A stretch of 11,169 bases of DNA, from NCBI GenBank assembly GCA_910592005.1, contig CAJVPP010003624.1, positions 1-11,169 on the forward strand, given 5' to 3'. The translations under genes and the position numbers were made by a program. Source of the stretch: Funneliformis mosseae. Lineage: Eukaryota > Glomeromycota > Glomeromycetes > Glomerales > Glomeraceae. This document shows positions 9,748 to 11,169 of this stretch, piece after piece. Every line of letters starts with the position of its first letter. Within the stretch, counting starts at the first letter, position 1. Below the pieces are notes generated by a model. That model did not search any database and was not told the DNA's origin. It saw only the letters and a program-made list of their open reading frames with translations.

Positions 9748-11169
9748 TCAATTTGTAGGGTGAAAAAATAAGATTTAAAGATATCCACTTTAAAGTTTTT
9801 GAACGAGAGGGCTGGCTTCTTATTCGATTTTTACTAAAGCATATCATTCTTCTGAAGTATGCTTACATTTTTTTGCTATTTCTCATCATTGTAAATATAC
9901 TTCTGGGATTTTTCACATCCTCAAACTTCCAAGATATATTTCTTCACTTATTAACTTTTCTTTTTTAGTCATGTAAAATAAATCATTCAGATCCATCTTA
10001 TTTTCTCTAACAAATTCAATGACTTTTGCATCTATCATCATTCTGTCTCAATACTTTCAAAATAAATTGATGTCTTTTTCTGTAATCATCATAAACTTAT
10101 CAGAGTCTTCACCACAATCGATTGCTTATTTTCTGAGATACTCTTTTCACTGTTATCTAGCATTTTTTTTGAGCACAGGTCTTAAAATATTATTACTTTC
10201 AGATTTGATTAGCTCATTGATTATAGATAATCAGGTTCAAGTTTGAGAGTTCTTGAAGAAGCAGGATTGATTGTTTTAGATATTTTAGCTATTTTAGATG
10301 ATGAAACAACTAGTATATGTGTATCTTCTACTACATAGTTGAAAGAGCCTAGATCAATTTGTCCTGTTTATTTGCTTTCTTATCTTTACTAGTATTAGAT
10401 GAAAACATATTCTTTTCTGAATGAGGTGGGATTATTTTTGGAGAAATGATAATTTCTGATATATTGAATATAGATATGTCTGTAGTCTCATTTTCAGGTA
10501 AGTTAAATTGAGTTATATCAGAAAATTCTTCAATATCATCTAAGTCAGATTCATGAAGCTTAGCTATAATTTTAGAATAATTAAAGATATATTAATATAC
10601 TCTTACTTTATTTTCTCGTGATTGTACCTAATTAATATTGATTTGTGAAAACTACTTTCTTAGTATAGCACTATTGAATAGTTTTTTCTATTCTTCCTAT
10701 ACTATTTAAGATAATTTTGATATAGTAATGTATAACTTGATTTGGATATTTTATCTTCGCATCATGAGGAAATATAATTGATTATAAATCAAATGAAAAT
10801 AGGAAGCTGATCACATATTATATCTGATTTTATTTTAGTTACAAAAATTTCTTGAGGTTTAAAATCTAATAGATCACGATTAAAAAGATATTTTATAATT
10901 ACTTCAGGCATATCAGGATGGTTAAGTATATTTCGTAGTTTTTTAAAATATATTGTATTACCTCTAAAATATAATAAAATATTGTAATAGATTACATGAA
11001 AATCTCCTATATCTATTTTGATCAGAACATCTTGATTATTTGTAATTACAGAGGGTGATCATGGATACCCGAACGATTAATTAAACTATTTGAATATACT
11101 TATTATATTAACTTTTTTTTAGAATAAGCAAAAAATTTATTTGTTCTGAACATTTCCTATATATTTTAT
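9748..11169 (-). pseudogene. degraded primase/helicase-like pseudogene (D5 / NrS-1-polymerase-like, DUF5906-type), 5' end outside window
   Basis: Read on the minus strand from the right edge, GYP, a TGA, SPSVITNNQDVLIKIDIG leads into PEVIIKYLFNRDLLDFKPQE and VTKIKSDIICDQLP. This pattern (YL..RDL..F.P..IP.TK...D) resembles the segment after the ATPase core in D5/DUF5906 helicases, which unwind DNA in AEP primase-helicase proteins of viruses and selfish elements. Then follow SYTLLYQNYLK, stop, YRK; an acidic linker (KLHESDLDDIEEFSDITQFN; ENETTDISIF) in a second frame; VVSSSKIAKISK in a third; and KVIEFVRENKMDLNDLFYMT to SLRM back in the first. The likely stop is TGA 9913. The same frame continues (KIPEVYLQ; EIAKKCKHTSEE) to TGA 9748, so the true end may be there. 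Many TGA/TAG/TAA stops and three shifts are present. The Walker motifs, if any, lie outside. The family call is from memory of the pattern. Confidence 0.5.

Noticed and set aside
10019..10246. Plus-strand hydrophobic frame of 75 codons that looks like a membrane protein
   Set aside because: It is antisense to the charged, protein-like minus-strand pseudogene (KVIEFVRENKMDLNDLFYMT). Hydrophobic antisense frames are common opposite such sequence.

Overview
The window is a stack of decayed transposable elements in AT-rich eukaryotic DNA, all reading on the minus strand. I see no intact host gene, tRNA, rRNA or CRISPR array. The combination of an AT-rich base, a gag with a CCHC knuckle of a Ty3/Gypsy-like kind, a LINE with endonuclease, RT and RNase H, and a primase/helicase-like pseudogene suggests a filamentous fungus. 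My best guess is an arbuscular mycorrhizal fungus of the Rhizophagus type. That guess rests on remembered family resemblance and cannot be proven here.

Left block (1-2054, minus strand): the 5' part of an LTR retrotransposon. In its own reading direction it has the last ~110 bp of a 5' LTR, a putative primer-binding site, an upstream ORF of unknown function with a predicted helical N-terminus, and a gag gene. The gag start codon overlaps the end of the upstream ORF. Gag ends with a zinc knuckle and runs off the left edge, so protease, RT and integrase would lie outside the window.

Central block (2055 to about 9600-9750, minus strand): a nearly full-length LINE inserted into the LTR of the left element. 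It carries ORF1 (two RRM-like folds and a knuckle), a 14-nt gap, and ORF2 (APE-type endonuclease, reverse transcriptase, RNase H, C-terminal zinc finger). It ends in a short 3' UTR with an AATAAA signal and a 21-nt A tail. Both ORFs are dead: ORF1 has six in-frame stops and one frameshift, ORF2 has 17 stops and three frameshifts. The reading frame otherwise remains clear over thousands of bases.

Right block (about 9750-11169, minus strand): a degraded pseudogene that enters from the right edge. Its first part resembles the end of a D5/NrS-1-polymerase-like (DUF5906-type) helicase. The rest is an acidic, low-complexity linker and a C-terminal tail I cannot assign.

Nearly all premature stops in all blocks are of the kind produced by C-to-T change on one strand or the other (CAA/CAG to TAA/TAG, TGG to TAG/TGA). 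This points to methylation-linked deamination or a RIP-like process acting on silenced repeats.
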